A stretch of DNA of 64,000 bases from Mycolicibacter kumamotonensis (lineage in GTDB: Bacteria; Actinomycetota; Actinomycetes; Mycobacteriales; Mycobacteriaceae): assembly GCF_002086285.1 (NCBI RefSeq), contig NZ_MVHU01000019.1, positions 1 through 64,000 of the forward strand, read 5' to 3'. Numbering within the stretch: the stretch's first letter is position 1; every line of letters begins with the position of its first letter. This document shows positions 26,467 to 44,051 of this stretch, in pieces. The notes beneath the pieces were generated by a model. The model did no database searches. It was given only the letters and a program-made list of their open reading frames with translations, and was not told the DNA's origin. A program made the position numbers and the translations under genes.

Positions 26467-26895
26467 ATGCACCAGTCGACCCAGAATCAGCTGACTCACC
26501 GAGAACGCCTGACGCGGGGGCTGGCACACACCGCGGGCGGGCCGGTCGACATCGCGCGGGGCGCCGTCGGGCTGGGCGGGGCCGCGGTGCAGCGCAGCGC
26601 GGTGGAATTGCGAAGGCGCTACCGGGAGAGCCGGCTGGCCGACCACGTGGCCGACGCCGCCGAGGCCGCCGCACGGGAGTTGGCCGCCGCCGGGGAGGCG
26701 GTGTCCACGCTGCCGGACGTGCTCGCCTACGGCGAGCCGCGACGCCGCCGGATTCGCCGCTCCTGGGTGATCGCGGGAGCCGCCGGCGCGGCGTTGGCGG
26801 TGGGGGCCGTGGTGGCGGTGTTGATCCGCCGTTCGGGTCGGCCGGAGGAGCCCTCGCCGCGGCCACCGAGCGTGGACACGCAGCCCAAGATTTAG
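26467..26895 (+). CDS. cwsA: Cell wall synthesis protein CwsA
   Basis: A 142-residue protein from ATG 26467. The cytosolic part is basic and helical ([42 protein letters not shown]). One membrane helix lies at residues ~98-120 after RRRRIRRS, with a short Pro-rich outer tail. By position and topology it is the counterpart of Rv0008c/CwsA, which works with CrgA and Wag31 in polar growth and septation. It converges on tRNA-Ala with 7 bases between the ends. Confidence 0.88.
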   Translation: MHQSTQNQLTHRERLTRGLAHTAGGPVDIARGAVGLGGAAVQRSAVELRRRYRESRLADHVADAAEAAARELAAAGEAVSTLPDVLAYGEPRRRRIRRSWVIAGAAGAALAVGAVVAVLIRRSGRPEEPSPRPPSVDTQPKI

Positions 26896-26902
26896 AAGAT
26901 TG

Positions 26903-26975
26903 TGGAGCCTAGGAGATTCGAACTCCTGACATCTGCCTTGCAAAGGCAGCGCTCTACCAACTGAGCTAAGGCCCC
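26903..26975 (-). tRNA. alaT: tRNA-Ala (anticodon TGC)
   Basis: A 73-base tRNA with acceptor GGGGCCT/AGGCTCC, D-arm GCTCAGTTGGTAGAGC, anticodon loop CTTTGCAAG giving TGC, T-loop GTTCGAATC and discriminator A. CCA is not encoded. It is 12 bases after tRNA-Ile and probably co-transcribed with it, downstream of gyrA and the DUF3566 gene. Confidence 0.97.
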
Positions 26976-26987
26976 TGATGGGACTCG

Positions 26988-27061
26988 TGGGCCTAGGAGG
27001 ACTCGAACCTCCGACCTCTTCGTTATCAGCGAAGCGCTCTAACCGCCTGAGCTATAGGCCC
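26988..27061 (-). tRNA. ileT: tRNA-Ile (anticodon GAT)
   Basis: A 74-base tRNA with acceptor GGGCCTA/TAGGCCC, anticodon loop CTGATAA giving GAT, T-loop GTTCGAGTC and discriminator A. CCA is not encoded. It follows the DUF3566 gene by 72 bases on the same strand and precedes tRNA-Ala. Confidence 0.97.
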
Positions 27062-27133
27062 GTAGTCGACTACGACCGAGCGCCGAGATTACCGCACCCG
27101 GGGCCCCCCGACCAAAATGGCCCAAAATGCCGG

Positions 27134-27976
27134 TCAGTCCCGGTCGGCCAGGGTCACCTCGACGCCGCCGACGACGTCGGTGCTCAGGTTGTAGATCACC
27201 ACACCGAGGGTCGCCATCGCCGTCAGCACGACGACGTTGACCAGCCCGATCAGGGCGGCGCCGCCGAAGATCGAACTGCCCGAAACCAGTTCCGCGGCAC
27301 TGTTGTTGGTCAACAGGTCACCGACGTTGCTGTTCAGCTTGCTCCAAACGCCCATCGCGCCCAGCAGGACATATAACACCGCGACGGCGATCATCCAGAC
27401 GAAAAACAGCGCCGTCGACAACAGCAGCGATACCTTCAACGCGCTCCACGGGTCGATCCGCCGGATCTGCATGCTGGCCCGCACCGGACCTCGCGGTCCC
27501 GACGACACCTGCGTCCGCCTGGACGCCGGGCGGCGCTGGGCCGGCTCGGACAGATCCGGAAGCTCACTGCCGTAGGCGTCCTCCGACGGCACCGGCGGGG
27601 CCGGTTTGGCCGGCTTGGCCGGCTTGGCCGGTTGTTGGGCCGGTTGTTGGGCCGGTTGCTGGGCCGCCGGTTGGGCGGGCTTGGCCGGCGCGGCCTGCGG
27701 GGCACCGGGTGCAGCCGTTCCGGAGACGAAACGCCGCAGCCGCTCATCGACGCCGGGGGAGTGCGCCGGCGGGTTGGGCTCGGCCGGCCGGGGCGGTTCG
27801 GCGGTGCGGGCCGGGCCGGGCTGGCGGGTCTTCGCCCCGCGCTGCCACGGCGGCGCCTCCCCGGTGTCGGTGATCCGGCCGGGCCGGCCCGCGGGCCGCT
27901 GACCAGCAGCCTCGGCCGAACCACTGCCCGGGGACTCGGCCTTGCCCGGGTGCCCCGGCTCATTCGGTGCGCTCAC
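27134..27976 (-). CDS. DUF3566 membrane protein (Rv0007-like)
   Basis: A 280-residue protein. The first ~165 residues are a disordered Pro/Ala/Gln-rich cytosolic region with tandem QQPA and KPA repeats (residues ~105-125, encoded by short DNA repeats at ~27600-27670). The C-terminal DUF3566 domain has two membrane helices ([25 protein letters not shown] and [28 protein letters not shown]) and ends in a short tail. It lies 55 bases after gyrA and belongs to the gyrB-gyrA-ileT-alaT transcription unit. Function is unknown. The repeat tract makes the length of the disordered region likely to vary between strains. Confidence 0.9.
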   Translation of the reverse strand: MSAPNEPGHPGKAESPGSGSAEAAGQRPAGRPGRITDTGEAPPWQRGAKTRQPGPARTAEPPRPAEPNPPAHSPGVDERLRRFVSGTAAPGAPQAAPAKPAQPAAQQPAQQPAQQPAKPAKPAKPAPPVPSEDAYGSELPDLSEPAQRRPASRRTQVSSGPRGPVRASMQIRRIDPWSALKVSLLLSTALFFVWMIAVAVLYVLLGAMGVWSKLNSNVGDLLTNNSAAELVSGSSIFGGAALIGLVNVVVLTAMATLGVVIYNLSTDVVGGVEVTLADRD

Positions 27977-28031
27977 CCACGGCTCCTTCGCTGTGTATCC
28001 GAGCCGCCCGGCGGCTGGGTTTCTCGTCGGT

Positions 28032-30527
<2,496 letters not shown>

Positions 30528-30568
30528 CTGTTCCTCGTTAGGTCAGCTGTCGGGAAGGTCGGAGATCG

Positions 30569-32838
<2,270 letters not shown>

Positions 32839-33396
32839 CTAGCCGTAGGTGTCCCGCGGTCCGCGCCCGGAGACGTGCAGCGGGCCCTTGCGCCACGATG
32901 GCGCCGTCGGGCCGGTGATCTTCAGCGTGCTCACCACCCCGTCGCCGACCGCGGCGGCGATTTTCGCCAGCAGCTGGGCCTGGACCAATCGTAGTTGGGT
33001 GGCCCAGGCCGTCGATTCCGCCGACACGCTCAGCACCCCGTCGACGAGTCGGGTCGGCGTCGCATGAGAGGCGATGTCCTCACCGACCACCGCGCGCCAT
33101 CGCCCCAGGACCGTGCCCTCGGCGACCTGCGCCGACCAGCCGCGGGCCTGCGCGAGGTCGCGGGTGGCGGCGCCCAGCGTCTGGGGGTCGCGGCGATCCG
33201 GGCCCGGCCCGGACCAACTGCGCCGGCCGGCGCCGCTGCCCGGCCCCCGGCGGCGCACCGGCGCACGACGCCCCTGCCCGACGTCCTTGCCCTGGCTGCG
33301 CGCGGCTTCGCGGGCCTCGGCCAGGGTCCGACGGACCAGATCCATGCCGGCCAGTCCGGCCAGGTGCGCCGGCGGTTCGAATTCGGCATCGCTCAT
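32839..33396 (-). CDS. dciA: DciA-type helicase-loader protein (DUF721)
   Basis: A 185-residue protein. ATG 33396 overlaps the recF stop (ATGA) and gives [20 protein letters not shown]. The N-terminal half is basic and low in complexity ([19 protein letters not shown]). The C-terminal DUF721 domain is [26 protein letters not shown] followed by [14 protein letters not shown] and STLKITGP. DciA proteins interact with the replicative helicase DnaB and are thought to load it at the origin in bacteria that lack DnaC. Its place among dnaA, dnaN and recF supports that role. Confidence 0.93.
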   Translation of the reverse strand: MSDAEFEPPAHLAGLAGMDLVRRTLAEAREAARSQGKDVGQGRRAPVRRRGPGSGAGRRSWSGPGPDRRDPQTLGAATRDLAQARGWSAQVAEGTVLGRWRAVVGEDIASHATPTRLVDGVLSVSAESTAWATQLRLVQAQLLAKIAAAVGDGVVSTLKITGPTAPSWRKGPLHVSGRGPRDTYG

Positions 33397-34553
33397 GATC
33401 CGCTCCCGATCAGTTCGGACACCCTGCCGTCGTCGCCCTCGGCGACCGCGATGCGGATCTGGCGGGCCTGCCAATCCGCCGGCACATCCTCGGTGACCGC
33501 GGCGGTGATCAACACCTGTTCCGCGGACGCGGCGACCTCGGCGAGCGCCCGCCGACGCGCGGTGTCCAATTCGGCGAACACGTCGTCGAGCAGCAGCACC
33601 GGTTCGGCGCCCTCGCTGCGGAGCAGTTGATAGGCGGCCAACCGCAGTGCCAGCGCCATCGACCACGATTCCCCGTGGCTGGCAAAGCCTTTCACCGGCC
33701 GGTCACCGAGCCGCAGTTCCAATTCGTCGCGGTGTGGCCCGACCAGGCAGACGCCGCGTTCCAATTCGGCGCGCCGCCGGTTCGCCAATTCCGCCAGCAG
33801 CACCTGCTGTAGTCGGGGAGGACCCTGCTCGACGTCCTCGGGAGAAACCTCCACTTTGGGCCGGTAGGCCACCGCCGCATTCCGCGGTCCGGGCGCAAGC
33901 AGTTGATACGCCTTTTCCACCTCGGGGGCCAACTGGTTGACCAGGTCGATCCGGGCGGCCATGAGGTCTGCACCGTGCGTTGCCAGTTGGGCGTCCCAGA
34001 CGTCAAGGGTGTCCAACACCGAACGGTCACCGCGGTGCAACGCCCCCGCCGCGCTTTTCAGCAGCGCCGTACGCTGCCGTAACACCTTGTCGTAGTCGGC
34101 ACGCACGGCGGCGACCCGCGGCCGGCGCACACTGGCCAACTCGTCGATGTAGCGGCGTCGCTCCCCGGGGTCCCCGCGGACCAGCGCCAGGTCCTCGGGT
34201 GCGAACAACACCGCGCGCAACACCCCGACGACCTCGCGGGCGTGGCGCACCGGAGCTCGGTTCAGCCGGACCTTGTTGGCACGCCCCGCCGCGATCTCCA
34301 GATCCACCGCGAGTTCCCGGCCCTCGTTGACCACGATGGTGGATATCACCGCGCGCTCGGCACCCGATCTGATCAGCGGTGCGTCGGTAGCCACCCGGTG
34401 CGAACCCAGTGTTGATGAATACCACAGAGCCTCAACAAGATTGGTCTTCCCATAACCGTTCGGCCCGACCAGGACCGTCGCGCCCGGTTCCAGTTCGAGG
34501 TCGACGTGCGCCCAGGACCGGAAATCGCGCAGGCCCAGGTGGCGGACATACAC
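33393..34553 (-). CDS. recF: DNA replication and repair protein RecF
   Basis: A 386-residue ABC-type ATPase from GTG 34553 ([14 protein letters not shown]). Walker A is GPNGYGKTN, the signature region is [16 protein letters not shown] (the usual SxGQ reads SHGES here, as in actinobacterial RecF) and Walker B is [12 protein letters not shown]. RecF acts with RecO/RecR to load RecA at gaps. It lies 38 bases after dnaN and overlaps dciA. Confidence 0.97.
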   Translation of the reverse strand: MYVRHLGLRDFRSWAHVDLELEPGATVLVGPNGYGKTNLVEALWYSSTLGSHRVATDAPLIRSGAERAVISTIVVNEGRELAVDLEIAAGRANKVRLNRAPVRHAREVVGVLRAVLFAPEDLALVRGDPGERRRYIDELASVRRPRVAAVRADYDKVLRQRTALLKSAAGALHRGDRSVLDTLDVWDAQLATHGADLMAARIDLVNQLAPEVEKAYQLLAPGPRNAAVAYRPKVEVSPEDVEQGPPRLQQVLLAELANRRRAELERGVCLVGPHRDELELRLGDRPVKGFASHGESWSMALALRLAAYQLLRSEGAEPVLLLDDVFAELDTARRRALAEVAASAEQVLITAAVTEDVPADWQARQIRIAVAEGDDGRVSELIGSGS

Positions 34554-34591
34554 CGCGAAACCACCCCTCCCGTCGTGGCGGGCCGGGCCGG

Positions 34592-35788
34592 TCAGCCCGG
34601 CAGGCGAACCGGCATCAACAGGTAGACGTAATCCGACGGTACGGCCGGGAACGGGCCGGCGCCGCTCAGCACCGGGTCGTCGTCACCGGCCGGTCGCAGC
34701 ACCGCCGGCTTTTTAGGATCGGTGAATCCCATCGAGACCTTCTCGCTGTGCAGCGAGCCCAGGCCGTCGGTCAGATACGTGGGGTTGAAGGCGATGGTCA
34801 GCGGCTCGCCGACGAAGTCCACCGGCAGGTCCTCCTCGGCCCGGCCGACATCCTCCGCGCCGGCGGACAGCCGCAGGGTGCCCTCGGACAACTCCATGCG
34901 GACCTGCGCACCACGATCGGCCACCAGCGCGACACGCTTGATCGCCTCGGTCAACTCCGCCACCCCGATGGTGGCGACCGCAAGGTGTTCGCTGGGCAGC
35001 AGTTGGCGGAATTTCGGGAATTCGGCGTCCAACAGTCGGGTGGTGCTGCGCTTGCCGCCGCTGGTGATCCCCAGCAGGCCTTCACTGCCGACCGCCTGTC
35101 CCGCACCCAGCGCCAGATGCACCTCGGTGCCGTCGCTGCTGGCTTTGGCGGCTTCGGCCAGCGTCTTGGCCGGCACCAGCACGGCAGCTTCGGTGCCCGG
35201 TGCCGACGACCAGGTCAATTCCCGTACCGCCAGACGGAAACGGTCGGTGGCAGCCAAAACCACCGTGTTGCCGGAGATTTCGACGCGAATTCCGGTCAAC
35301 ATCGGCAGCGTGTCGTCCCGGCCCGCGGCGACCGCCACCTGACCGATCGCCTCGGCGAACAGATCCGCCGGCAACACCCCGGTCTCGTCGGGCAGAGTCG
35401 GCAGCGTCGGGTAATCCTCGACCGTCATGGTCGGCAGCGAGAACCGGGCGTTACCACAGGTCAATGACGCTCGAGTGGCCTCCACCTGGACCTCGACCGG
35501 CTTGGCCGGGAGTGCCCGGGTGATATCCGACAAGAGCCGTCCGGACACCAAAACACTGCCCGGAGAAGCGATCTCAGCCGCAAGCTGGACCTCGGCGGAA
35601 ACCTCGTAGTCGAACCCCGAAACCGTCAACCCGTTGTCGGAACCCGTCAGCAGCACCCCGGCCAGCAACGGCACGGTGGGCCGGGCCGGCAGGGATTTCG
35701 CCACCCACGCCACCGCGTCGGCGAAGTCGTCCCGGTCCAGGCGGAATCTCAAGTCGGTCAGACCTGCGTTCGTGGTCGCCGCGTCCAT
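34592..35788 (-). CDS. dnaN: DNA polymerase III sliding clamp (beta subunit)
   Basis: A 398-residue clamp from ATG 35788 ([17 protein letters not shown]), close to the ~402 residues recalled for M. tuberculosis. Three clamp domains are intact, with [16 protein letters not shown], the conserved [11 protein letters not shown] and the C-terminal [10 protein letters not shown] that contributes to the clamp-binding pocket. It encircles DNA and tethers the replicative polymerase and repair proteins. The oriC region lies directly upstream. Confidence 0.98.
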   Translation of the reverse strand: MDAATTNAGLTDLRFRLDRDDFADAVAWVAKSLPARPTVPLLAGVLLTGSDNGLTVSGFDYEVSAEVQLAAEIASPGSVLVSGRLLSDITRALPAKPVEVQVEATRASLTCGNARFSLPTMTVEDYPTLPTLPDETGVLPADLFAEAIGQVAVAAGRDDTLPMLTGIRVEISGNTVVLAATDRFRLAVRELTWSSAPGTEAAVLVPAKTLAEAAKASSDGTEVHLALGAGQAVGSEGLLGITSGGKRSTTRLLDAEFPKFRQLLPSEHLAVATIGVAELTEAIKRVALVADRGAQVRMELSEGTLRLSAGAEDVGRAEEDLPVDFVGEPLTIAFNPTYLTDGLGSLHSEKVSMGFTDPKKPAVLRPAGDDDPVLSGAGPFPAVPSDYVYLLMPVRLPG

Positions 35789-36332
35789 AGCGTCCTCTCG
35801 TCACCCCGATATCAAGCCCTACCCCGCGGCGACCGGTGAACATCCCCCACCTGCGGCCGTGCAACGCCCCCGACAAATCGCAAGGGCGGTAGGTCACCAA
35901 CCGTAGAGCCTAGAAGCTCGTCGTGAAAGTTAATCGACGACAACCGTCGCCCCGAAGGGGCCCTGCGCTAAGCCGGGGCTCGACGGTTGTGAACAGCCCC
36001 CTGCGGCGCGAATCCCCAATGGCCTGTTTTTAGAGAGAATCGACGAAGAGATCCCAGTATTAGTAGTAAGGCCTGTGCAAGTTGGGCACAGCGGTGCATC
36101 GATGCTGTTGAGCGGGGCGATGGGGCTGGGGACCGCCGGTGAATAACACGCCGGGTCCGGTTGGGGTCGCTGTGCATGAAGCCGCCGCTGTGTATCCCCG
36201 GCCGGTTGCTCATCGGTTCATGGACAGGTTGTCCGCAGCGGTATCCACAGGCTGCGGACGTAACAGGTGTTACGAGTGAGTCGGAAGTTTTTTGCAAGAA
36301 AGCGGGGATCATCTGGGGCGGTGGCCCCGATA
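35789..36332. other. oriC: Origin of replication (oriC) between dnaA and dnaN
   Basis: This 544-base non-coding region sits where oriC lies in mycobacteria. It holds an AT-rich tract (~36022-36075) that could unwind, and several degenerate DnaA boxes: TTGTGAACA (35987-35995), TTGGGCACA (36082-36090), TTGTCCGCA (36229-36237, one mismatch to TTGTCCACA) and GTATCCACA (36241-36249, one mismatch to TTATCCACA). The last two are 12 bases apart in the same direction. The boxes are weaker than in E. coli, as is usual in mycobacteria. The exact unwinding site cannot be set from sequence alone. Confidence 0.85.
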
Positions 36333-37802
36333 TCAGCGCTTGGCGCGTTGCCGGATCCGGGTGGTGAGCTCTTTGACCTGATCGAAGACCTCGCGGCGCT
36401 CGGCCATCTCGCCGCGGATCTTGCGTTCGGCGTACATCACCGTGGTGTGGTCGCGGCCGAAGGCCTGGCCGATCTTGGGCAGCGACAGGTCGGTCAGCTC
36501 GCGGCACAGGTACATGGCGATCTGGCGGGACTGGGCCAGCGGGCGGGTCTTGCCCGGACCGCGTAGTTCTTCGACGCTGGTGTCGAAGTACTCGGCGATC
36601 ACCGCCATGATGATCGCGGCGCTGATCTGCATGGTGCTGGCGTCGGCGATCAGATCGCGCAGGACGATCTCGGCAAGTGCGCGATCGATGGGGGTCTTGT
36701 TGAGCGAGGCGAATGCCGTGACCCGGATCAGCGCACCCTCGAGTTCGCGGATGTTGCGTTCGATGCTGGTGGCGATCAGCTCGAGCACGTCGCCGGGCAC
36801 GTCGAGACGTTCCATCTGCGCCTTCTTGCGCAGAATCGCGATCCGGGTTTCCAGATCGGGTGGCTGGACGTCGGTGATCAGTCCCCACTCGAATCGGGTC
36901 CGCAGGCGATCTTCCAGCGTGGCAAGCTGTTTGGGCGCTCGATCGGATGTGATCACGATCTGCTTGTTGGCGTTGTGCAGGGTGTTGAAGGTATGGAAGA
37001 ACTCCTCCTGGATACCTTCTTTGCCCTCGATGAACTGGATGTCGTCGACGAGCAGCACATCGATGTCGCGGTAGCTGCGTTTGAACGCGACCTTGCGGTC
37101 GTCGCGCAGGGAGTTGATGAAGTCGTTGGTGAACTCTTCGGTGGAGACGTACTTGACGCGCATTCCGGGAAAGAGTCGCTGGGTGTAGTTGCCGGCCGCG
37201 TGCAGCAGGTGGGTTTTGCCCAGACCGGACTCACCCCAGATGAACAGGGGGTTGTAGGCCCGGGCCGGCGCTTCGGCGATGGCCAGCGCAGCGGCGTGGG
37301 CGAACCGGTTCGAGGTACCGATGACGAAGGTGTCGAAGGTGTAGCGCCGGTTCAGGCTTGCACCGTCGGCAGTCGCGGAGTCATCACTGGGCCGCTCGGT
37401 GAAGTAGTTGGGCCAGTCGTATTCGACGTCGGTGGTGTCATCGTCGTCTTCGTCCTCGGTGGCGCGGACCGGGACCGGATTATCCGAGGAGGCGGAGCCG
37501 TCGTCGGTGGGCGCCGGGGCGATGCGCACGCCGAGCTCGATGTCGTGCCCGAGCCGACGGCTCAGCGCAGCGGTGATCTGCGTGCGCAGGTGCCGTTCGA
37601 TCTCGTTCTGCACGAAGCTGCTCGGAACGGCCAGCAGCGCGAAGCCCTCGACGATCGCCAACGGGTGCACCAGGTTGAGCCAAGCCTTCTGCTGGGGTGT
37701 CAGAACCGGTGCTGAGACATCGGGCGCGGGGGCTTCGCCGTTGAGTTCCGCGACAACTTCGTCCCACAGGGTGAGGAACGCCGACCCGGGGTCATCGGTC
37801 AA
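36333..37802 (-). CDS. dnaA: Chromosomal replication initiator DnaA
   Basis: A 489-residue initiator starting at TTG 37802 ([17 protein letters not shown]), the same rare start as in M. tuberculosis. Domain I is residues ~1-85 and a variable acidic linker ([12 protein letters not shown]) is residues ~110-130. The AAA+ domain has Walker [10 protein letters not shown] and Walker B LLVDDIQF. Domain IV carries the DnaA signature [11 protein letters not shown]. It binds DnaA boxes, melts oriC and recruits the helicase. Three boxes in its own upstream region suggest autoregulation. Confidence 0.98.
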   Translation of the reverse strand: MTDDPGSAFLTLWDEVVAELNGEAPAPDVSAPVLTPQQKAWLNLVHPLAIVEGFALLAVPSSFVQNEIERHLRTQITAALSRRLGHDIELGVRIAPAPTDDGSASSDNPVPVRATEDEDDDDTTDVEYDWPNYFTERPSDDSATADGASLNRRYTFDTFVIGTSNRFAHAAALAIAEAPARAYNPLFIWGESGLGKTHLLHAAGNYTQRLFPGMRVKYVSTEEFTNDFINSLRDDRKVAFKRSYRDIDVLLVDDIQFIEGKEGIQEEFFHTFNTLHNANKQIVITSDRAPKQLATLEDRLRTRFEWGLITDVQPPDLETRIAILRKKAQMERLDVPGDVLELIATSIERNIRELEGALIRVTAFASLNKTPIDRALAEIVLRDLIADASTMQISAAIIMAVIAEYFDTSVEELRGPGKTRPLAQSRQIAMYLCRELTDLSLPKIGQAFGRDHTTVMYAERKIRGEMAERREVFDQVKELTTRIRQRAKR

Positions 37803-37856
37803 TGACTCATCCCCCTGGCTCGAAGTCGTACTGCACGGATCTCGTGCGGTGACATG

Positions 37857-37888
37857 CTATCCACACAGTTATCCACAGGTGTGGATGA
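37857..37888. promoter_or_regulatory. Cluster of three DnaA boxes upstream of dnaA
   Basis: CTATCCACA (37857-37865), TTATCCACA (37869-37877, a perfect classical DnaA box) and TGTGGATGA (37880-37888, the complement of TCATCCACA) are packed into 32 bases. The first two point the same way and the third is inverted. The cluster begins 55 bases upstream of the dnaA start, so it is well placed for autoregulation and may contribute to origin function. Confidence 0.8.
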
Positions 37889-38412
37889 GGTGCGCATACC
37901 CCGGTGAGGCCCTCCGGGCCAGTTGCTCGGCAACGGCCACTCCCGACAGTCAGGCGATACCTGAAGCGCAGGCCGCTTCGTCCTGTTCGATTACGGCCGA
38001 GATCCGCTCCAGTCGGAAACGGCGCTGGCAAGCAAGCTAACAGGTTTCGGGGCGGGCGACCACTCCTTTCATCGAGATGAATCGAGCAAAAACGGCGTGT
38101 CGAGAACGACCGTGGCGGGTGTGACCAGTGTTAATAATGGGCCGCACTCGAGGCGCTCCGAAGCGGTCCGGCGGGGGGCCTGCGACGGCGGCGGTGCCAG
38201 GGTTTGACCCGGCGAACCTGCATCAGTACCCTCGAACAGTCGCCCGAACGTCGGCGATACGGCAGCGACCGGCTCCTGGCCGGAGACCGCGCCGGTTACC
38301 AGCAAGACGCAGAAGTTCACCGAGCTTACCGAGTGCGTCGCGTGCGGCAGGCACAACGGGCTTCCGGTGTGTCGGACAGACGCGGCGCAAGACGCAACAA
38401 GGAGAGTGTGCC
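37889..38412. promoter_or_regulatory. dnaA-rpmH divergent intergenic region
   Basis: About 520 bases with no convincing gene, between divergent dnaA and rpmH. It contains a short inverted repeat GAAGCG-N5-CGCTTC (37963-37979) in the dnaA leader side and an AT-rich TTAATAATGG (38131-38140) that is a candidate -10 for rpmH/rnpA. An AAGGAGAG ribosome site lies just before rpmH. The rpmH leader would be long (~270 bases) if that promoter is right. Confidence 0.45.
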
Positions 38413-38556
38413 GTGGCCAAGGGCAAGCGGACCTTCCAGCCCAACAACCGACGTCGGGCCCGGGTGCACGGGTTTCGCCTGCGGATGCGGACGCGCGCTG
38501 GCCGCGCCATCGTCTCGGGCCGGCGTCGCAAGGGCCGTCGCTCGCTGACTGCTTGA
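38413..38556 (+). CDS. rpmH: 50S ribosomal protein L34
   Basis: A 47-residue, strongly basic protein ([20 protein letters not shown]...) from GTG 38413 with AAGGAGAG 7 bases upstream. It is the L34 component of the large ribosomal subunit. It stands first in the rpmH-rnpA-yidD-yidC-jag-rsmG-parA-parB order typical of actinobacteria and is divergent from dnaA. Confidence 0.98.
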   Translation: MAKGKRTFQPNNRRRARVHGFRLRMRTRAGRAIVSGRRRKGRRSLTA

Positions 38557-38573
38557 GCACAGGCAGCACCGCG

Positions 38574-38957
38574 GTGCTCCCGGCTCAGTTCCGGATGAGA
38601 CGCTCGGCGGATTTCGGTGCGACGGTCAAGCAGGGCCGCAGGGCGGTGCAGCCCGACGTCATCGTGTACAGCCGAGTCCTCGACGACCGGCGAACCGACA
38701 CCCCTGACCCGTCTGCGGCGACGCCGCCGCGGGTCGGCCTGATCATCGCCAAGTCGGTGGGTTCCGCGGTCGAACGGCACCGGGTGGCCCGCCGGCTGCG
38801 GCACGTGGCCCGCGACATGCTCGGCGATCTGCGGGCGGGGGAACAATTGGTGATCCGTGCACGGCCCGGCAGTAGCGCCGCGAAGTCCGAGTCGCTGCGG
38901 ACCCAGTTGCGCGCCGGTTTGCGGTCGGTCCACCGAGCCGGGGGTGCGGTGCGGTGA
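38574..38957 (+). CDS. rnpA: Ribonuclease P protein component
   Basis: A 127-residue basic protein. I chose GTG 38574 ([14 protein letters not shown]), which matches mycobacterial RnpA starts; a TTG at 38553 overlapping the rpmH stop is an alternative. The RNR-type motif is [11 protein letters not shown] and a conserved [13 protein letters not shown] strand precedes it. It binds the RNase P RNA and assists tRNA 5' maturation. The stop overlaps the start of yidD (GTGA). Confidence 0.95.
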   Translation: MLPAQFRMRRSADFGATVKQGRRAVQPDVIVYSRVLDDRRTDTPDPSAATPPRVGLIIAKSVGSAVERHRVARRLRHVARDMLGDLRAGEQLVIRARPGSSAAKSESLRTQLRAGLRSVHRAGGAVR

Positions 38958-39271
38958 CTCACGGTGTCGCGGCGGCGCCGGTTCGCGGCGTGATCTTCGT
39001 CATCCAGCTCTACCGGCACATGATTTCGCCGCTGCGACTGCCCAGTTGTCGCTTCATACCGACCTGCAGCCAGTACGCGGTGGATGCCTTAAGCGAATAT
39101 GGATTGATCCGGGGCACATGGCTGGCAGTTGTGCGCCTGGCAAAGTGTGGGCCGTGGCATCAAGGAGGCTGGGACCCCATACCGGAACGGTCTCAGCGCG
39201 TCGCCGGATGCAACTGTCCGTCCGAGAACGTCTCGGACAACCAAGCGGAGGGTGAATACCGTGTCCTTTGA
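38954..39271 (+). CDS. yidD: Membrane protein insertion efficiency factor YidD
   Basis: A 105-residue protein from GTG 38954, overlapping rnpA by 4 bases. The YidD core is complete: [31 protein letters not shown] then [17 protein letters not shown], with the three conserved cysteines. It is a small membrane-associated factor that helps YidC-dependent insertion. Its end overlaps the yidC start by 11 bases. The last ~25 residues are a non-conserved tail. Confidence 0.95.
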   Translation: MTHGVAAAPVRGVIFVIQLYRHMISPLRLPSCRFIPTCSQYAVDALSEYGLIRGTWLAVVRLAKCGPWHQGGWDPIPERSQRVAGCNCPSENVSDNQAEGEYRVL

Positions 39272-40361
39272 TCCGGGCAGCCTGGACTACGTGTACTACC
39301 CGGTGTCGGGCATTATGTGGTTGTGGTACAAGGCATTTGGCCTTTTACTCGGTCCGGCGAGCTTCTTCACCTGGGCGTTGTCGGTGACGTTCCTGGTTTT
39401 CACGCTGCGCGCTCTGCTCTATAAGCCGTTCGTCAAGCAGATCCGGACCACCCGGCAGATGCAGGAGCTGCAGCCGCAGATCAAGGCACTGCAGAAGAAG
39501 TACGGCAAAGACCGTCAGCGCATGGCCCTGGAGATGCAGAAGTTGCAGCGCGAGCACGGCTTCAACCCGATCCTGGGGTGCTTGCCGATGCTGGCGCAGA
39601 TCCCGGTGTTCCTGGGCCTGTTCCACGTGCTGCGTTCGTTCAACCGCACCAGCACCGGGATCGGTCAGCTGGGGCTCTCGCCGGACGTGAACCGGCAGCT
39701 GGGTAACTACTTCTTCAGCGCCGCCGACGTGGGTAACTTCTTGGACGCCAACCTCTTCGGTGCGCCGCTGGGTGCGACGATGATCCAGCGGACCGGGTTG
39801 GACGCCTTCGCCGAGTTCAACCGGGTGTCGGTGATCGCGGTCGGCGTACCCATCATGATCGCGGCCGGCATCGCGACCTACTTCAACAGCCGGGCGTCGG
39901 TGGCACGGCAGAGCCCGGAAGCGGCGGCCAACCCGCAGACCGCGATGATGAACAAGCTGGCGCTGTATGTGTTTCCGCTCGGCGTGGTCGTCGGCGGACC
40001 CTTCCTGCCGTTGGCGATCATCCTCTACTGGTTCTCCAACAACATCTGGACGTTCGCCCAGCAGCACTACGTCTTCGGCTTGATCGCCAAGGAGGACGAG
40101 GCGAAGAAGGAGGAGGCGCTGCGCCGCCGGGCGGCCAATGCCCCGGCGCCCGGGGCCAAGCCCAAGCGCACCGGCCGCACGGCCACCGCGGATGTCGCCA
40201 CCGCCACCAGCGACGAGACTGAAGCACCGGTCGGCGACCCGGCCGAGCCCGGGGACACTCAGCAAGTGAAGGCCGATGCGGCCAAGCGGAACACCGGCCG
40301 GCCCGCGCCCCGGGGCGGTCGCCCCGGCGCCGGCGCGAAGCCGAAGAAACGCAAGCGGTGA
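39261..40361 (+). CDS. yidC: Membrane protein insertase YidC
   Basis: A 366-residue insertase from GTG 39261 ([20 protein letters not shown]), the length recalled for M. tuberculosis. It has the actinobacterial layout: an N-terminal helix, then the Oxa1/YidC core ([55 protein letters not shown]) and a long basic Lys/Arg/Pro tail from residue ~285 that probably contacts the ribosome. It inserts and folds membrane proteins alone or with SecYEG. Confidence 0.97.
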   Translation: MSFDPGSLDYVYYPVSGIMWLWYKAFGLLLGPASFFTWALSVTFLVFTLRALLYKPFVKQIRTTRQMQELQPQIKALQKKYGKDRQRMALEMQKLQREHGFNPILGCLPMLAQIPVFLGLFHVLRSFNRTSTGIGQLGLSPDVNRQLGNYFFSAADVGNFLDANLFGAPLGATMIQRTGLDAFAEFNRVSVIAVGVPIMIAAGIATYFNSRASVARQSPEAAANPQTAMMNKLALYVFPLGVVVGGPFLPLAIILYWFSNNIWTFAQQHYVFGLIAKEDEAKKEEALRRRAANAPAPGAKPKRTGRTATADVATATSDETEAPVGDPAEPGDTQQVKADAAKRNTGRPAPRGGRPGAGAKPKKRKR

Positions 40362-40415
40362 TCCACCGCGACCAGCCAACCGGCACGTGAGTTGCCGGGC
40401 ACAGAGGGAGACGAC

Positions 40416-42794
<2,379 letters not shown>

Positions 42795-42822
42795 TGCCCG
42801 CCGTGAGCGAGAAGGAACGTAG

Positions 42823-43839
42823 ATGACCGGACCGTCGCGCAGGAAGGGCGGCTTGGGCCGCGGCCTGGCATCGCTTATCCCCACCGGGCCCGGCGAGGGC
42901 GCAGAATCCACCGCGGAGCGGGGAGCCGGCATGGGACCGCGGATGGGTGACGCCGCGGCGGACGTGGTGCTGGGCCGCTCGGGCAGCGCCGCTGCGGTGG
43001 ACCCCGCAACCACCGATGTGGGGGCGGTCTACCGGGAGATCAGCCCGGCCGCGATCGAGCCCAACCCGCGCCAGCCCCGCCAGGTGTTCGACGACGAGGC
43101 GCTGGCCGAACTGGTGCACTCCATCCGCGAATTCGGGCTGATGCAGCCGATCGTGGTGCGCGAACTGCCGGGCGCTGCGCCCGGCAAACCGCGCTACCAG
43201 TTGGTGATGGGGGAGCGGCGTTGGCGGGCCTCCCAACAGGCCGGCCTGGAGACGATCCCGGCGATCGTCCGCGAGACCGAGGACGACAATCTGCTGCGCG
43301 ACGCGCTGCTGGAGAACATCCACCGGGTACAGCTGAACCCGTTGGAAGAGGCGGCGGCCTACCAGCAACTGCTCGACGAGTTCGGGGTGACCCACGACGA
43401 ACTGGCCACCCGCCTCGGCCGGTCCCGCCCGCTGGTGACCAACATGATCCGCCTGCTGCGGTTGCCGATCGCGGTCCAGCGCAGGGTGGCCGCCGGGGTC
43501 TTATCGGCCGGCCATGCCCGCGCGCTGCTGTCCCTGGAAGGCGGAACCGAAGCGCAGGAGGAGCTGGCCGCGCGGATCGTGGCCGAAGGTCTGTCGGTGC
43601 GGGCGACCGAGGAGGCGGTCACCCTGGCCAACCGCGGGGACACCTCGACGCCCGTGGCGCCCCGGCGCAAACCGATCCAGATGCCCGGTCTCCAGGACAT
43701 CGCCGAGCGGCTTTCGACCGCCTTCGACACCCGCGTGACGGTCAGCGTGGGCAAGCGCAAGGGCAAGATCGTCGTCGAATTCGGGTCCGTCGAAGACCTG
43801 CAGCGCATCGTCACGCTGATGGACTCCACGACCGGCTGA
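42823..43839 (+). CDS. parB: Chromosome partitioning protein ParB (Spo0J)
   Basis: A 338-residue CTPase from ATG 42823. Residues 1-25 ([15 protein letters not shown]) form the basic ParA-activating motif. The ParB/Srx domain has [11 protein letters not shown] and [11 protein letters not shown]-like GERRWRAS; then [14 protein letters not shown] and the [25 protein letters not shown] that reads parS. The C-terminal dimer domain is [18 protein letters not shown]. It binds the three parS sites just upstream and clamps on DNA. Confidence 0.97.
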   Translation: MTGPSRRKGGLGRGLASLIPTGPGEGAESTAERGAGMGPRMGDAAADVVLGRSGSAAAVDPATTDVGAVYREISPAAIEPNPRQPRQVFDDEALAELVHSIREFGLMQPIVVRELPGAAPGKPRYQLVMGERRWRASQQAGLETIPAIVRETEDDNLLRDALLENIHRVQLNPLEEAAAYQQLLDEFGVTHDELATRLGRSRPLVTNMIRLLRLPIAVQRRVAAGVLSAGHARALLSLEGGTEAQEELAARIVAEGLSVRATEEAVTLANRGDTSTPVAPRRKPIQMPGLQDIAERLSTAFDTRVTVSVGKRKGKIVVEFGSVEDLQRIVTLMDSTTG

Positions 43840-43878
43840 CACCTGTGTTGGGCCACGACCTATCACCGGCGGTAATTA

Positions 43879-43891
43879 CGTCACTGTGACG
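43879..43891. repeat. 13-bp perfect palindrome downstream of parB
   Basis: CGTCACTGTGACG is a perfect palindrome around a central T, 40 bases after the parB stop. There is no U-tract, so it looks more like a protein site than a terminator. The binding factor is unknown. Confidence 0.4.
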
Positions 43892-43918
43892 GTAGTGCCC
43901 GCCATCGGCGCGGCGAGG

Positions 43919-43954
43919 CGCGAAACGTACTGTTCGACAACGCGTTTCGCGTTT
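43919..43954 (+). terminator. Probable terminator after parB
   Basis: CGCGAAACG (43919-43927) pairs perfectly with CGTTTCGCG (43943-43951) across a 15-base loop, followed by only three T residues. It is suitably placed between parB and the next plus-strand gene. The short T-run makes it a weak intrinsic terminator. Confidence 0.45.
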
Positions 43955-44051
43955 CGGGGGGATTCGGACGCCGGGACGCGCCAATGGTGGCATCCGGCGG
44001 CTCAACCCTCCTATCCTTAAAGGGCCGTCGTCGACGGCAGCACGGGTTGAG

